Source: CADEFX01 sp050260355 (GTDB lineage Bacteria > Pseudomonadota > Alphaproteobacteria > Rhizobiales > Hyphomicrobiaceae). From it: 35,430 bases of DNA. The notes beneath the pieces are model-generated. The model made no database searches, was not told the DNA's origin, and saw only the letters and a list, made by a program, of their open reading frames with translations. Both the position numbers and the translations under genes were made by a program. This document shows, in pieces, positions 17,236 through 25,045 of the stretch (positions are counted from its first letter, which is position 1; each line of letters opens with the position of its first letter). Location: positions 1 to 35,430 of the forward strand of contig JBLNBZ010000140.1 of the NCBI GenBank assembly GCA_050260355.1, given 5' to 3'.

Positions 17236-17732
17236 TTTCCTCCCTCCCGGAGCAATGATCTTCTTGTTGGGGGATTGCGATCGCAGCCGCCGTCCGGAGC
17301 TCACGTTGGCCGCCGCGCGCACAATGGTCAAGGTGGCGGGTTCGAAGCCAAGTGGCATCCGGGATGCCGCATGCGACGGCTATGCGCCCCCGGAGGCCGG
17401 AGGTCGCCCGTCGCGGAGAAAAATGCGCGGCAGCCACGGGGTGTTTGGGCGAAGGGGCTGCCGCAGGCCACGCGATACTTCGAAACTGTTCTTGAAGTCC
17501 TCAGGTGACACTGAGTCGACGGCGGAGGTGCGGCCACACTGCGGCGCTCATGAGGCAACCGGTCGCACCTGGCCGCGCACCGACACGCTGCAACAGCGCG
17601 AGCCTCACTGGCGCCCGAGGCGCGCGAGCGCGCGCCCCTTAGCGTCCCGTTTACCGGTTGCGCGCGTTGCCGTTCCGATTTCTCGGCCGCCGTGGCAATG
17701 CCCCGCCCAAGCAAAAAGCGTTTGGGGGTATC
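17236..17732. other. Gene-poor interval upstream of the PhyH gene
   Basis: 497 bases with open frames on both strands but none with a ribosome site and protein-like composition. It must hold the PhyH promoter near its left end. One GC-rich near-perfect palindrome (GGCGCGCG-AG-CGCGCGCC, 17619-17636) is present. The sequence near 17335-17350 contains GGTTCGAA, which looks like a tRNA T-loop, but no pairing T-arm or acceptor stem surrounds it. Confidence 0.5.
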
Positions 17733-17939
17733 ATGACCACATTTAGCCTCGCTGCTGTTCTCGTCCTGACATTGCCGGAGCGCGTTCTGACGACGCTTAC
17801 ACGACGGGACGCGCACTCGCTGATCGCCTGTCTCGGACAAATGCCCAGAACGCCGCAGGTGGAAGCCGCGCTGAACGTTTTGCTGCGACAAACGGCGCGA
17901 GACGAGCGGGCGTGCGACGAGCCGCACCACCTGCATTGA
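17733..17939 (+). CDS. Possible small protein, weak evidence
   Basis: 68 residues from the ATG at 17733 with TGGGGGT upstream. It begins with a hydrophobic stretch (MTTFSLAAVLVLTLPERVL), then 'LTRRDAHSLIACLGQMPRTP' and a short helical region ending in HHLH. The alternation of hydrophobic and charged residues is protein-like, but an open frame of similar length exists on the opposite strand and no family is recognised. Confidence 0.3.
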   Translation: MTTFSLAAVLVLTLPERVLTTLTRRDAHSLIACLGQMPRTPQVEAALNVLLRQTARDERACDEPHHLH

Positions 17940-17990
17940 GATTTCGCCTCCGCACATGCCGAGACATTACGGCAGCACCTCACGCCAGAG

Positions 17991-18047
17991 GCTTGATTTT
18001 TCAAGCTTCGTCACGCGTGCGTGACGGCGGCTTTGTGCTCTGCACAA
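17991..18047 (+). promoter_or_regulatory. Three stacked perfect palindromes upstream of the His-rich secreted protein
   Basis: Within 57 bases: GCTTGA-TTTT-TCAAGC (17991-18006), GTCACGC-GT-GCGTGAC (18010-18025) and TTGTGC-TCT-GCACAA (18033-18047), all with perfect arms. The first could fold as a small hairpin; the other two look like transcription-factor operators. The third has the same TTGTGC-N3-GCACAA layout as the palindrome over the promoter at 12890-12908. The nearest downstream gene starts at 18134. Confidence 0.5.
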
Positions 18048-18133
18048 CCGCCCCATCTCTCTCATGAGCACAATGCTTTGCGGTCATGAGCAAGCTCGAT
18101 CGGCAAAGCTCCCCATCAAGAGAGGAGCCCGAC

Positions 18134-18349
18134 ATGAAAACCCTTATCTCTGTCTCTATTCTGGCGATCGGCCTGTTCGCCGGCTCGGCACAGGCAGCGA
18201 CCCATCACCCCCGCCATCATCAGCAGCACGCCGTCGCGGAGACCAAATCGCTGGAGTCCCACAGCGGCGCGTTCGATGATCCAACTCAGACGGTGCCCAT
18301 AAGCTCGGAAGACCCGTTCTATCAACATCTTCACGACACCGCGCCGTAA
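18134..18349 (+). CDS. Small secreted His-rich protein
   Basis: 71 residues from the ATG at 18134 with AGAGGAG upstream; an in-frame ATG at 18086 would mask the signal peptide. Residues 1-20 are a signal peptide ending 'GSAQA' before ATHHP. The mature ~50 residues start with a histidine cluster (THHPRHHQQHA) and end 'DPFYQHLHDTAP', with no cysteine. Histidine density at the mature N-terminus suggests metal binding in the periplasm, which is inference. It stands alone between two convergent units and has an elaborate upstream region of three palindromes. Family not recognised. Confidence 0.72.
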   Translation: MKTLISVSILAIGLFAGSAQAATHHPRHHQQHAVAETKSLESHSGAFDDPTQTVPISSEDPFYQHLHDTAP

Positions 18350-18440
18350 CGGTCGCGACCAGCCGCGCGCGCGTTCCCGGCAAGGCTTGCTCCTGCCTAC
18401 GAGGCGCTGAGACCTGTCGGGACGCTCAACTCCATCCCGT

Positions 18441-18460
18441 GGGCTGCGGCAACGCAGCCC
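18441..18460. terminator. GNRA-capped hairpin between convergent genes
   Basis: GGGCTGCG-GCAA-CGCAGCCC, a perfect 8-bp stem with a GCAA tetraloop, lies between the His-rich protein gene and the SMP-30 gene, 12 bases from the stop of the latter. Very stable, but without a T run on either strand. Confidence 0.5.
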
Positions 18461-18471
18461 CGCGAGATACG

Positions 18472-19377
18472 TCACCGGCCGCGCACCTTGTACCAGGGGT
18501 GCGGATTGCCAGGGACCTTCACGCGCAGCGTGTAGACCGACGTGTGGGCACAGCACAGCAATGTCCGCAGGTCGGGCCCGCCGAAGGCGAAATTCACCGC
18601 TTGCTCCGGCCATCGGATGATGCCAACGCGCCGACCGTCGGGTGTGAACACCCAGATGCCGCCGGGGCCGGTGCAGTACACGCGGCCGATGCTGTCGACT
18701 TTCAAGCCGTCCGGGATGCCGGGCTCGTCGCCTTCGTTCATATCCGCGAAGATGCTTCGCCCGATCATGCGCCCGTCGGCATCGAGCTTGATGGCATGGA
18801 TGTATTTCGACGAGCGAGTATTCGCCACGTACATCGTGCGCTCGTCCGGCGACAGGGCCAGCCCGTTCGGGTACTCGCACAGCGCCAGGACGCTCAACGT
18901 ACCGTCGGGCGCCAGGCGATACACGCTCGCTCCATCCCAGAGGTTGTTGTCACCTTCAGGGCCCGGGATCTGGCGCTCGTGATAGGGGCGCCGCTTGTCG
19001 GGATCGGTGAAATAGAGGCAGCCGTTGGAGTGGCAGATCACATCGTTGGGGCGATTGAAGCGGCCACCCTTGTAGTTGTCGACCAGCGATATCCACGTGC
19101 CGTCCGCGTTCATCCGCATCAAACGGCGGTCGTCGCCCTCACACACGACCAGACGGCCCTCGAGGTCGAAGGTCGTTCCGTTTCCGCCAATGGTGGTCCT
19201 GACCAGCTCGGGCGCCTTGCCGATCGTCATGCGGAACAGCTTGTTCTGGCGGATATCGACGAAATACCAGTAATCGTCGGGATGCCACAGCGGACCTTCA
19301 GTGAAGATGAAGCCTGTGGCGACACGCTCGGCTTCAGTGGTCTCGAGCACGTCCGGCAGATAGTTGGTGGCGGCCAT
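18472..19377 (-). CDS. SMP-30/gluconolactonase/LRE family protein
   Basis: 301 residues, ATG at 19375-19377. A six-bladed beta-propeller of the SMP-30/gluconolactonase family: 'FIFTEGPLWHPDDYWYFVDI' opens with the metal-binding Glu27, 'RFNRPNDVICHSNGCLYFTDP' carries the conserved Asn and substrate-channel residues, 'CEYPNGLALSPDERTMYVANT' supplies the second Asn, and 'IPDGLKVDSIGRVYCTGPGG' the catalytic Asp. Members hydrolyse sugar lactones or related esters with a divalent metal, usually Ca2+ or Zn2+. There is no signal peptide, so it is probably cytoplasmic. It is not in an operon: the upstream neighbour is divergent across 419 bases. Substrate not determinable. Confidence 0.9.
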   Translation of the reverse strand: MAATNYLPDVLETTEAERVATGFIFTEGPLWHPDDYWYFVDIRQNKLFRMTIGKAPELVRTTIGGNGTTFDLEGRLVVCEGDDRRLMRMNADGTWISLVDNYKGGRFNRPNDVICHSNGCLYFTDPDKRRPYHERQIPGPEGDNNLWDGASVYRLAPDGTLSVLALCEYPNGLALSPDERTMYVANTRSSKYIHAIKLDADGRMIGRSIFADMNEGDEPGIPDGLKVDSIGRVYCTGPGGIWVFTPDGRRVGIIRWPEQAVNFAFGGPDLRTLLCCAHTSVYTLRVKVPGNPHPWYKVRGR

Positions 19378-19796
19378 GGTACGCTCGCTGCGTTTGGGAC
19401 TTGTGGGGCGGGAACTCTAGGCGACACCGCCAAGAATGCATCGAACCGCAGCCTGCATCAAACCCAACTTCAGCGAAGCCTGCACCCCAACCCATGGCAC
19501 CGACCAGGGTGGACAGGAGCTCACTCCCGGCAGCGCCTGCTGGAACGGTGGCGCGTGAGAAGGCGGTCGACGAGAAACGAACCCTGCCCACGATTTGCTG
19601 TCTCTACGATGCGGCCATCGACGCTCAGCATCGCGACCGCCCGCGAGAGCGACAGACCCGTGCAGAAATTCGCGCGCGGGCTACTTGCGTTCCTGCCGCA
19701 GGCGTGCCATCTCAACGGCTAAGGGGTCATCCGCGACGTCCCCGTGAGGCTGCGGCCCAAAGATCGCGTCCACACTCCCAGTTAGGGAGGGACGCC
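19378..19796. other. Divergent intergenic region, possibly with gene remnants
   Basis: 419 bases between the SMP-30 gene (minus) and the chromate gene (plus). On the minus strand two short protein-like segments are visible: the 30-residue frame at 19681-19773 and a frame ending near 19521 with 'MLSVDGRIVETANRGQGSFL'. Neither has a convincing start. They may be decayed remnants of a minus-strand gene or chance; promoters for both flanking genes must also be here. Confidence 0.4.
19681..19773 (-). pseudogene. Short protein-like remnant or mini-ORF
   Basis: A minus-strand frame of 30 codons from a GTG (19771-19773) to TAG (19681-19683) reads VDAIFGPQPHGDVADDPLAV then EMARLRQERK, which looks like the C-terminus of a real soluble protein (amphipathic charged end). 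The frame continues open upstream into the 5' end of the chromate gene. The ribosome site is poorly spaced. It may be a decayed gene end or a chance antisense frame. Confidence 0.22.
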
Positions 19797-20612
19797 ATGC
19801 CGTCAGTCACCACGATTACCGTCTCCCAGCTTTCCCGTCTGATCGGGCTGCCTCACACGCCCGCCATCATCGATGTGCGCATCGACGAGGACTATCGGGC
19901 TGATCCACGGCTGCTGCCAGGCTCCAGCCGACGCGATTACCGAACCATCGAGCAGTGGGCGCCGAGCTATCACGGCAAGTCCGTCGTTGTCGCCTGTCAC
20001 AGAGGCCAGAAGCTCAGCGAGGGAACGGCCGCCTGGCTGCGCCACGCCGGCATCGAGGCACAAACGCTGGAGGGCGGCTTTGAGGCCTGGAAGAGAAGTA
20101 ATGAGCTGCTGGTCCGCACCGACAAGCTGCCTGACCGCGACATCCAGGGCCGCACGGTTTGGGTGACGCGCTCCCGCCCCAAGGTGGACCGTGTCGCCTG
20201 TCCCTGGTTGATCCGCCGTTTCATCGATCCCTCTGCGGTCTTCCTCTTCGTCATGCCCGCGGAGGTTACCGCCGTGGCGGAGCACTTCAAGGCAACACCG
20301 TTCGACATCGAGGGCGTGTTCTGGAGCCATCGCGGCGACACCTGCACCTTCGACGCCATGATCGAGGAATTCGGACTCAAATCCGATCCGCTGATGCAGC
20401 TCGCCACGATCGTTCGCGGCGCCGACACGGCTCGCCCCGACCTGACGCCGCAGTCCGCGGGATTGCTCGCCGCGTCGCTCGGCTATTCGCGCATCTATCG
20501 CGACGACCTTCAGCAGCTCGAGGCGGCGATGGCGCTTTACGACGCCTTCTATCGCTGGTGTCGCGATGCCACCGTGGAAACCCACAACTGGCCCAGCGCC
20601 AAGAAGGCCTGA
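19797..20612 (+). CDS. Rhodanese-chromate resistance (ChrB C-terminal domain) fusion
   Basis: 271 residues from the ATG at 19797 with AGGGAGGGAC upstream. Residues 1-105 form a rhodanese domain with active-site Cys67 in 'VVVACHRGQKLSEG'. Residues ~117-265 match the chromate resistance exported-protein domain found at the C-terminus of ChrB, including 'KVDRVACPWLIRRFIDP' (129-145) and 'HRGDTCTFDAMIEEF'. The usual ChrB N-terminal regulatory region is absent; rhodanese takes its place, so this is likely a chromate-handling or sulfur-relay protein rather than the repressor. Its TGA ends one base before the chrA start, implying coupled translation and a two-gene chromate operon. Confidence 0.9.
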   Translation: MPSVTTITVSQLSRLIGLPHTPAIIDVRIDEDYRADPRLLPGSSRRDYRTIEQWAPSYHGKSVVVACHRGQKLSEGTAAWLRHAGIEAQTLEGGFEAWKRSNELLVRTDKLPDRDIQGRTVWVTRSRPKVDRVACPWLIRRFIDPSAVFLFVMPAEVTAVAEHFKATPFDIEGVFWSHRGDTCTFDAMIEEFGLKSDPLMQLATIVRGADTARPDLTPQSAGLLAASLGYSRIYRDDLQQLEAAMALYDAFYRWCRDATVETHNWPSAKKA

Positions 20613-20613
20613 C

Positions 20614-22026
20614 ATGAAAGGCGCGGTAGGTGGCGCTGTGGCTGCACAGCAAGCGTACATTCCCGCGCATGGCGTGAGCCTGCGCGAGGCGCTCTGGACA
20701 TGGATGCGCGTCGCCGCGCTGAGCTTCGGCGGCCCAGCCGGCCAGATCGCGGTCATGCATCGCATCCTGGTGGAAGAGAAGCGCTGGATCTCGGAGAGTC
20801 GATTTCTGCATGCGCTCAACTACTGCATGCTGCTGCCCGGCCCGGAAGCGCAGCAGCTCGCCACGTATATCGGCTGGCTGATGCACCGCACGCCCGGTGG
20901 CATCATGGCTGGCGGACTGTTCGTCGTCCCCGGCATCGTTGCCATCATGGCCCTTAGCTACATCTACGCGGGCTGGGGAAACATTCCGATCGTCGCGGCG
21001 CTGTTCTTCGGACTCAAGGCAGCGGTGCTGGCGATCGTGATCGAGGCGGTCGTGCGCATCGGCAAGCGCTCCCTCAAAAACCAGGCGCTGATCGCGCTCG
21101 CGGGGGCGGCGTTTGTCGGCATCTTCTTTCTTCAGGTGCCGTTTCCGGTCATCATTTTTGGCGCGGCGCTTATCGGTTACGTGGGCGGCGCCATGGGCGT
21201 GGTCGCCTTCCAACCCGGTGGCGGACACGGGGCCGCCAACAAGGGTAGCGAAGCAGTTCTCGACAGCTTGCTGGGCGACCAGTTGCCGGAGCACGGGCGG
21301 CCAAGCGTCGGCCGTGCCTTGAAGAGCTCGGCCGTATGGTTGGCACTTTGGCTCGTCCCGGTGGCGATCCTTCTCAGCACGCTCGGCAGGACCAACATCT
21401 TCAGCGAGGTCGCAATCTTTTTCAGCAAGATGGCGATGGTGACGTTCGGCGGCGCGTATGCCGTGCTCGCTTACGTCGCGCAGCAGGCGGTGGAGCACTA
21501 TGGCTGGCTGAGACCGGGCGAGATGCTGGACGGCCTCGGCATGGCAGAGACGACGCCAGGACCGCTCATCATGGTTCTGCAGTTCGTGGGCTTCATGGCC
21601 GCATTTCGCGATCCGGGCAGCCTGTCGCCGATGCTAGCGGGCACACTCGGCGGCTTGCTCGCCACTTGGGTCACCTTCACCCCGTGCTTTCTGTGGATTT
21701 TCCTCGGCGCGCCGTACGTGGAGAAACTGCGCGGCAATAGAGCGCTCAACGCGGCGTTGTCCGCCATAACCGCCGCGGTGGTCGGGGTGATCCTGAACCT
21801 CGCCATATGGTTTGCCATCCACACCGTCTTTCGCGAGACCTTGCCGGTGCGCGCATTCCCGTTGGCATTCGACGTGCCGAAGCTGCCCAGCGTGAACGGA
21901 TGGGCGCTCGCTCTTTCGGTGGCAGCGGCCGTCGCCATTTTCCGCTTCAGGGTGGGGATGATCCAGACGCTCGGCGCATGCTGCGCAGCCGGCGTCCTTC
22001 TCTATCTCGTGGGAGCCGGCACATGA
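20614..22026 (+). CDS. chrA: Chromate efflux transporter ChrA
   Basis: 470 residues from the ATG at 20614, one base after the upstream stop; the frame is open earlier, but that part overlaps the ChrB-like gene. It is a two-domain (long-chain) CHR family protein. The N-terminal half contains 'SFGGPAGQIAVMHRILVEEKRWI' as a region and 'LPGPEAQQLATYIGWLMH'; the C-terminal half repeats the pattern with 'TFGGAYAVLAYVAQQAVEHY' and 'AETTPGPLIMVLQFVGFMA'. About ten to twelve membrane segments are visible. The protein exports chromate from the cytoplasm. It is encoded with the rhodanese-ChrB-like protein. After it comes an 81-base gap to a convergent DMT transporter with a His-rich tail. Confidence 0.95.
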   Translation: MKGAVGGAVAAQQAYIPAHGVSLREALWTWMRVAALSFGGPAGQIAVMHRILVEEKRWISESRFLHALNYCMLLPGPEAQQLATYIGWLMHRTPGGIMAGGLFVVPGIVAIMALSYIYAGWGNIPIVAALFFGLKAAVLAIVIEAVVRIGKRSLKNQALIALAGAAFVGIFFLQVPFPVIIFGAALIGYVGGAMGVVAFQPGGGHGAANKGSEAVLDSLLGDQLPEHGRPSVGRALKSSAVWLALWLVPVAILLSTLGRTNIFSEVAIFFSKMAMVTFGGAYAVLAYVAQQAVEHYGWLRPGEMLDGLGMAETTPGPLIMVLQFVGFMAAFRDPGSLSPMLAGTLGGLLATWVTFTPCFLWIFLGAPYVEKLRGNRALNAALSAITAAVVGVILNLAIWFAIHTVFRETLPVRAFPLAFDVPKLPSVNGWALALSVAAAVAIFRFRVGMIQTLGACCAAGVLLYLVGAGT

Positions 22027-22107
22027 TGGACGATTCGGCCGGAAGACCGATGGTGCCGTATCGCATGATCTGAAGCCGCTTCAATTGTCCGCGCGAGCGT
22101 CAGCGCT

Positions 22108-23163
22108 CTAGTGCTTGTGCTGATGATGCATATCCGGGACGTGCGGGTGCTTGTGCTTCAGCCGCTCGTGCCGATGGGCATGCGTGTGAGGCTCTCCTGG
22201 AGGATCGTCCGGACCATGCTGGTGCTGGTGATGCGCATCATGCACATGCGGATGACTATGCTCCATCGGCTCGTGCACGTGCTCGTGGTCGTGCTGCTCG
22301 GTCAGGTGTAACCACACGCCGATCGCCATGAGGAGACCTGCTGCGATCAGCTGGATGGTCACCGGCTCGCGCAGGAACACGACCGCTGCGAGCGTGCCGA
22401 GGAAGGGTGCGGTGGAGAAGTACGCACCAGTGCGCGCCGTGCCGAGGTGCCGCAGTGCCAGCACGAACAGCGCGAGGCTCACGCCGTAGCCGAGAAAGCC
22501 AATGAGGCCGGCGATCACGATCGTGGATCCGCTTGGCAGATGCCCGCCGGCAAGGATGCCTAAAGCTAGATTGAACGGTCCCGCAACCAGCCCCTTGAGC
22601 TCGACGATCTGCAGCGGATCGGAGAGCGAGATTTTGCGCGTCAGATTGTTGTCGAGACCCCAGGCGACGCAGGCACCGACGATTGCCAACGGCCCGGACA
22701 GCGTCGCGAGGCTCGGTTGACCAGACCAGGAGAGAACGATGGCACCGGCGACGAGGCAAGCCATGCCGGTCGCAATGCGGCGATCGAAGTTCTCGTGAAA
22801 AATGAACCACGCCATCAGCGCGGTTGCGACGCCCTCGAGTGTGAGAAGGAGAGAGGCGGTCGACGCGTCAGTTCGGCTGAGGCCGGTCATGAGGAGGACG
22901 GGACCAATGACACCGCCAGCCAGGATCGCACCCGTCAGCCAGGGCCAGTCTTTGCGGGTGAGGGATACCTCGGTGGCGCCGGAGGGCGATAGGAACGAGC
23001 GACCCGAACGCCGAAGCAAGGCAACGCCGATGCCTGCTGCACAATACAGAAGGCCGGCGAGAATGGCCGGATCAATGGCACCGAGCAGCATCTTGGCTGC
23101 CGGTGTCGAGACGCCGAAGAGCGCGGCCGAAACAAGCGCGAGGATGACAGCGCGATGGTTCAT
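22108..23163 (-). CDS. EamA/DMT-family transporter with a 23-histidine C-terminal tail
   Basis: 351 residues, ATG at 23161-23163. Residues 1-285 hold ten hydrophobic segments in two EamA repeats, typical of drug/metabolite (RhaT/YdcZ-like) exporters. The last ~62 residues are hydrophilic and contain 23 histidines, including an internal duplication (HPHVHDAHHQHQH and HPHVPDMHHQHKH, 10 of 13 identical) separated by a Pro/Asp-rich linker. His-rich loops are known in CDF and ZIP metal carriers, but are unusual in EamA proteins. With ten membrane segments and the N-terminus inside, the tail would be cytoplasmic. The position next to chrA suggests metal stress, but a metal substrate is inference. 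Confidence 0.88.
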   Translation of the reverse strand: MNHRAVILALVSAALFGVSTPAAKMLLGAIDPAILAGLLYCAAGIGVALLRRSGRSFLSPSGATEVSLTRKDWPWLTGAILAGGVIGPVLLMTGLSRTDASTASLLLTLEGVATALMAWFIFHENFDRRIATGMACLVAGAIVLSWSGQPSLATLSGPLAIVGACVAWGLDNNLTRKISLSDPLQIVELKGLVAGPFNLALGILAGGHLPSGSTIVIAGLIGFLGYGVSLALFVLALRHLGTARTGAYFSTAPFLGTLAAVVFLREPVTIQLIAAGLLMAIGVWLHLTEQHDHEHVHEPMEHSHPHVHDAHHQHQHGPDDPPGEPHTHAHRHERLKHKHPHVPDMHHQHKH

Positions 23164-23511
23164 CTCAGAAGGCTAGCATGCTCGGGGCGACCATGATGGT
23201 TGCCTGGATCGGCATCGAAGTAGGGGCGACGCAGGCGGCGCGCTGTTGCACGCATACTTTAGTCTAAGATTTGCAACATTCCTGATCGCTTCACGTTTGA
23301 AGGCGTGGCCGACAGTCAGCGGCTTGCTCTGATCAGGCAGGCCGGCGTCGCGGCAGCCGGCGTCCTGAGATGATTTTCAAGCAATTGAGCAAACCGCCGG
23401 CTTCGGCTCGAGACGCGGTTATAGAGCTCACCGGTGATTCGGTGTCTGGAGCGCAGACCGCCCCACCGCACGCGTCGCCCGGTGAAAACTCAGGAATAGG
23501 GAGGACGAGAA
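23164..23511. other. Divergent intergenic region between DMT and MFS transporters
   Basis: 348 bases without a credible gene, holding both transporter promoters. It contains the inverted repeat at 23244-23278 (listed separately), a direct repeat GCCGGCGTC around 23342-23362, and a strong AGGGAGG site for the MFS gene at its right end. Confidence 0.55.
23244..23278. promoter_or_regulatory. Inverted repeat TGTTGCA-N21-TGCAACA
   Basis: Perfect 7-base arms (23244-23250 and 23272-23278) flank an AT-rich centre that itself holds a 9-base palindrome, TTAGTCTAA (23259-23267). It lies about 80 bases from the DMT start and 230 from the MFS start, a reasonable position for an operator controlling the DMT gene. 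No cognate regulator gene is in the window. Confidence 0.4.
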
Positions 23512-24837
23512 ATGGCCGGGCCGCAGATTCCGAAGGACTTCCGACGTGTGATCGTCGCCGCGGCAGTGGGAAATGTCATCGAGTGGTATGACTTCTACAT
23601 TTTCGGAAGCTTGGCGGCGGTCTTGTCGGTCAAGTTCTTCGAACAGTCCCACCCGGTCGCGGCTCTGCTGAGCACGATTGCGCTGTTCACCGCCGGCTTC
23701 CTGATCCGTCCATTGGGGGCATTCGTCTTCGGTTGGATGGGAGATCGCGTTGGCCGCAAATACACGTTTCTCGTTACGCTCAGCGGAATGGGTCTCGGCA
23801 CCGGAGCCATCGGGTTGATCCCGACCTACGAGGCGATCGGTCTGACCGCGGCATTCATCCTTTTCGGTCTGCGGATGATCCAAGGCCTGTGCTTGGGCGG
23901 GGAGTATGGCGGCGCCATCACCTACGTCGCCGAGCATGTCTCTGACGAACGCCGCGGCTACTACACCGGCTGGCTGCAGACTTCCCCGACCCTGGGGATC
24001 GTTGTGTCGCTCGCCGTGATCATCGCGTCACGCACATACTTCGGCAATGAAGCGTTCAATGCGTGGGCATGGCGCGTGCCATTCCTGATTTCCTTCCTGC
24101 TGGTAGCCATCGCGATCTACATCCGGCTCCAGCTCCAGGAGACGCCGATCTTCGAGGAGATCAAAGCCAAGGGACAGATGACCAAAAATCCCTGGAGGGA
24201 GGCCTTTCTAAGCTCGAACATCAAATACATCCTGATCGCCACCATCGTGCTGATCGGGCAAGGAGTGGTATGGTACAGCGGTCAGTTCTGGGCCCTCTAC
24301 TTCCTGCAGCAGGTTTCCAAAGTCGACCCGCTGCACTCGGCCTACATCGTGGGAGCCGCGCTGCTCCTTGCAACGCCGAGCTTGATCTTCTTTGGCTGGC
24401 TGTCCGATGTCATCGGACGCAAGCCGGTGATCCTGGGAGGAATGCTGCTCGCAGCAATTACCTACTATCCGCTGTATGCCTGGCTGGGGACCGTCACGCA
24501 GCCTGGCAACGTCAACTATCCCGTCGCCATCTTCATCATCTTCATCCTCGTTTGCTACGTGGGGATGGTGTACGGGCCGGTCGGGGCATTCCTGGCGGAA
24601 TATTTCCCCGGCAGGATTCGCTACACATCGGTGTCGGTGCCGTATCACATTGGCAATGGCTGGGGTGGTGGACTGGTGCCTTTCATCACCTCGGCGGCTT
24701 TTGCCGCCACCGGCAGCATCGGCTACGCGCTGATCTATCCGATCGCAGTTCCAGCGGTGTGCTTCTTGCTTGCGCTTTTCCTGATGCCCGAGACCCACAA
24801 GATCAGCATCTGGGAACCAGCAAAGGTTAGAGCCTAG
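23512..24837 (+). CDS. MFS transporter, metabolite:H+ symporter (MHS) type
   Basis: 441 residues, ATG at 23512 with AGGGAGG upstream. Twelve hydrophobic segments. The N-terminal 'GNVIEWYDFYIFGSLAAVLS' and 'IRPLGAFVFGWMGDRVGRK' (with the MFS loop 2-3 motif GDRVGRK), 'GLCLGGEYGGAITYVAEH' and the second-half 'GWLSDVIGRKPVILGG' are hallmarks of the MHS family, which includes proline/betaine, shikimate, citrate and 2-oxoglutarate carriers. The substrate is thus probably a small organic acid or amino-acid-like compound. It is monocistronic; a stable hairpin follows the stop. Confidence 0.92.
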   Translation: MAGPQIPKDFRRVIVAAAVGNVIEWYDFYIFGSLAAVLSVKFFEQSHPVAALLSTIALFTAGFLIRPLGAFVFGWMGDRVGRKYTFLVTLSGMGLGTGAIGLIPTYEAIGLTAAFILFGLRMIQGLCLGGEYGGAITYVAEHVSDERRGYYTGWLQTSPTLGIVVSLAVIIASRTYFGNEAFNAWAWRVPFLISFLLVAIAIYIRLQLQETPIFEEIKAKGQMTKNPWREAFLSSNIKYILIATIVLIGQGVVWYSGQFWALYFLQQVSKVDPLHSAYIVGAALLLATPSLIFFGWLSDVIGRKPVILGGMLLAAITYYPLYAWLGTVTQPGNVNYPVAIFIIFILVCYVGMVYGPVGAFLAEYFPGRIRYTSVSVPYHIGNGWGGGLVPFITSAAFAATGSIGYALIYPIAVPAVCFLLALFLMPETHKISIWEPAKVRA

Positions 24838-24839
24838 CA

Positions 24840-24874
24840 AGAAAAGTCAGCGTGGGGGCTGTCCCCCCACGCTG
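24840..24874 (-). terminator. GC-rich hairpin after the MFS gene, U-tract on the minus strand
   Basis: An 11-bp stem (24848-24858 with 24864-24874, CAGCGTGGGGG / CCCCCCACGCTG) and 5-base loop begins 10 bases after the MFS stop. Rightward it is followed by GCCACGG, no T run; leftward it is followed by ACTTTTCTT. It can thus stop leftward transcripts, including read-through from the operon ending at 25374, and may also cap the MFS mRNA. Confidence 0.6.
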
Positions 24875-25045
24875 GCCACGGCCGCAACGACGCGCCGTCG
24901 AGTGCCGAAAGCCGTCATTCTGCACCCTTTCGACGTTCTCGATCTGGGCTGGTAAGCCAGGGTGATCGCGCGCGAGCTTTCAGGGTTTTCCTCGATTGCC
25001 ACTCCTGCAGGAGATCATGATGTCAGCTTGCATAGGGAGGCGCGC

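Noticed and set aside
17330..17362. tRNA-like T-loop sequence GGGTTCGAAGCC
   Set aside because: The flanking bases do not form a T-arm, and no acceptor, anticodon or D arm could be found around it.
17328..17957. 209-codon minus-strand frame in the gene-poor interval
   Set aside because: Arg/Ser/Cys-rich, no ribosome site, no recognisable motif; overlaps an equally weak frame on the other strand.
20377..21498. 373-codon minus-strand frame over chrA
   Set aside because: Antisense to the chromate genes, which carry clear family motifs and start signals; low-complexity Arg/Asp/His composition.
25002..25013. 12-base palindrome CTCCTGCAGGAG before the small secreted protein gene
   Set aside because: Short, common composition in GC-rich DNA, with no second copy or promoter context to support a regulatory role.
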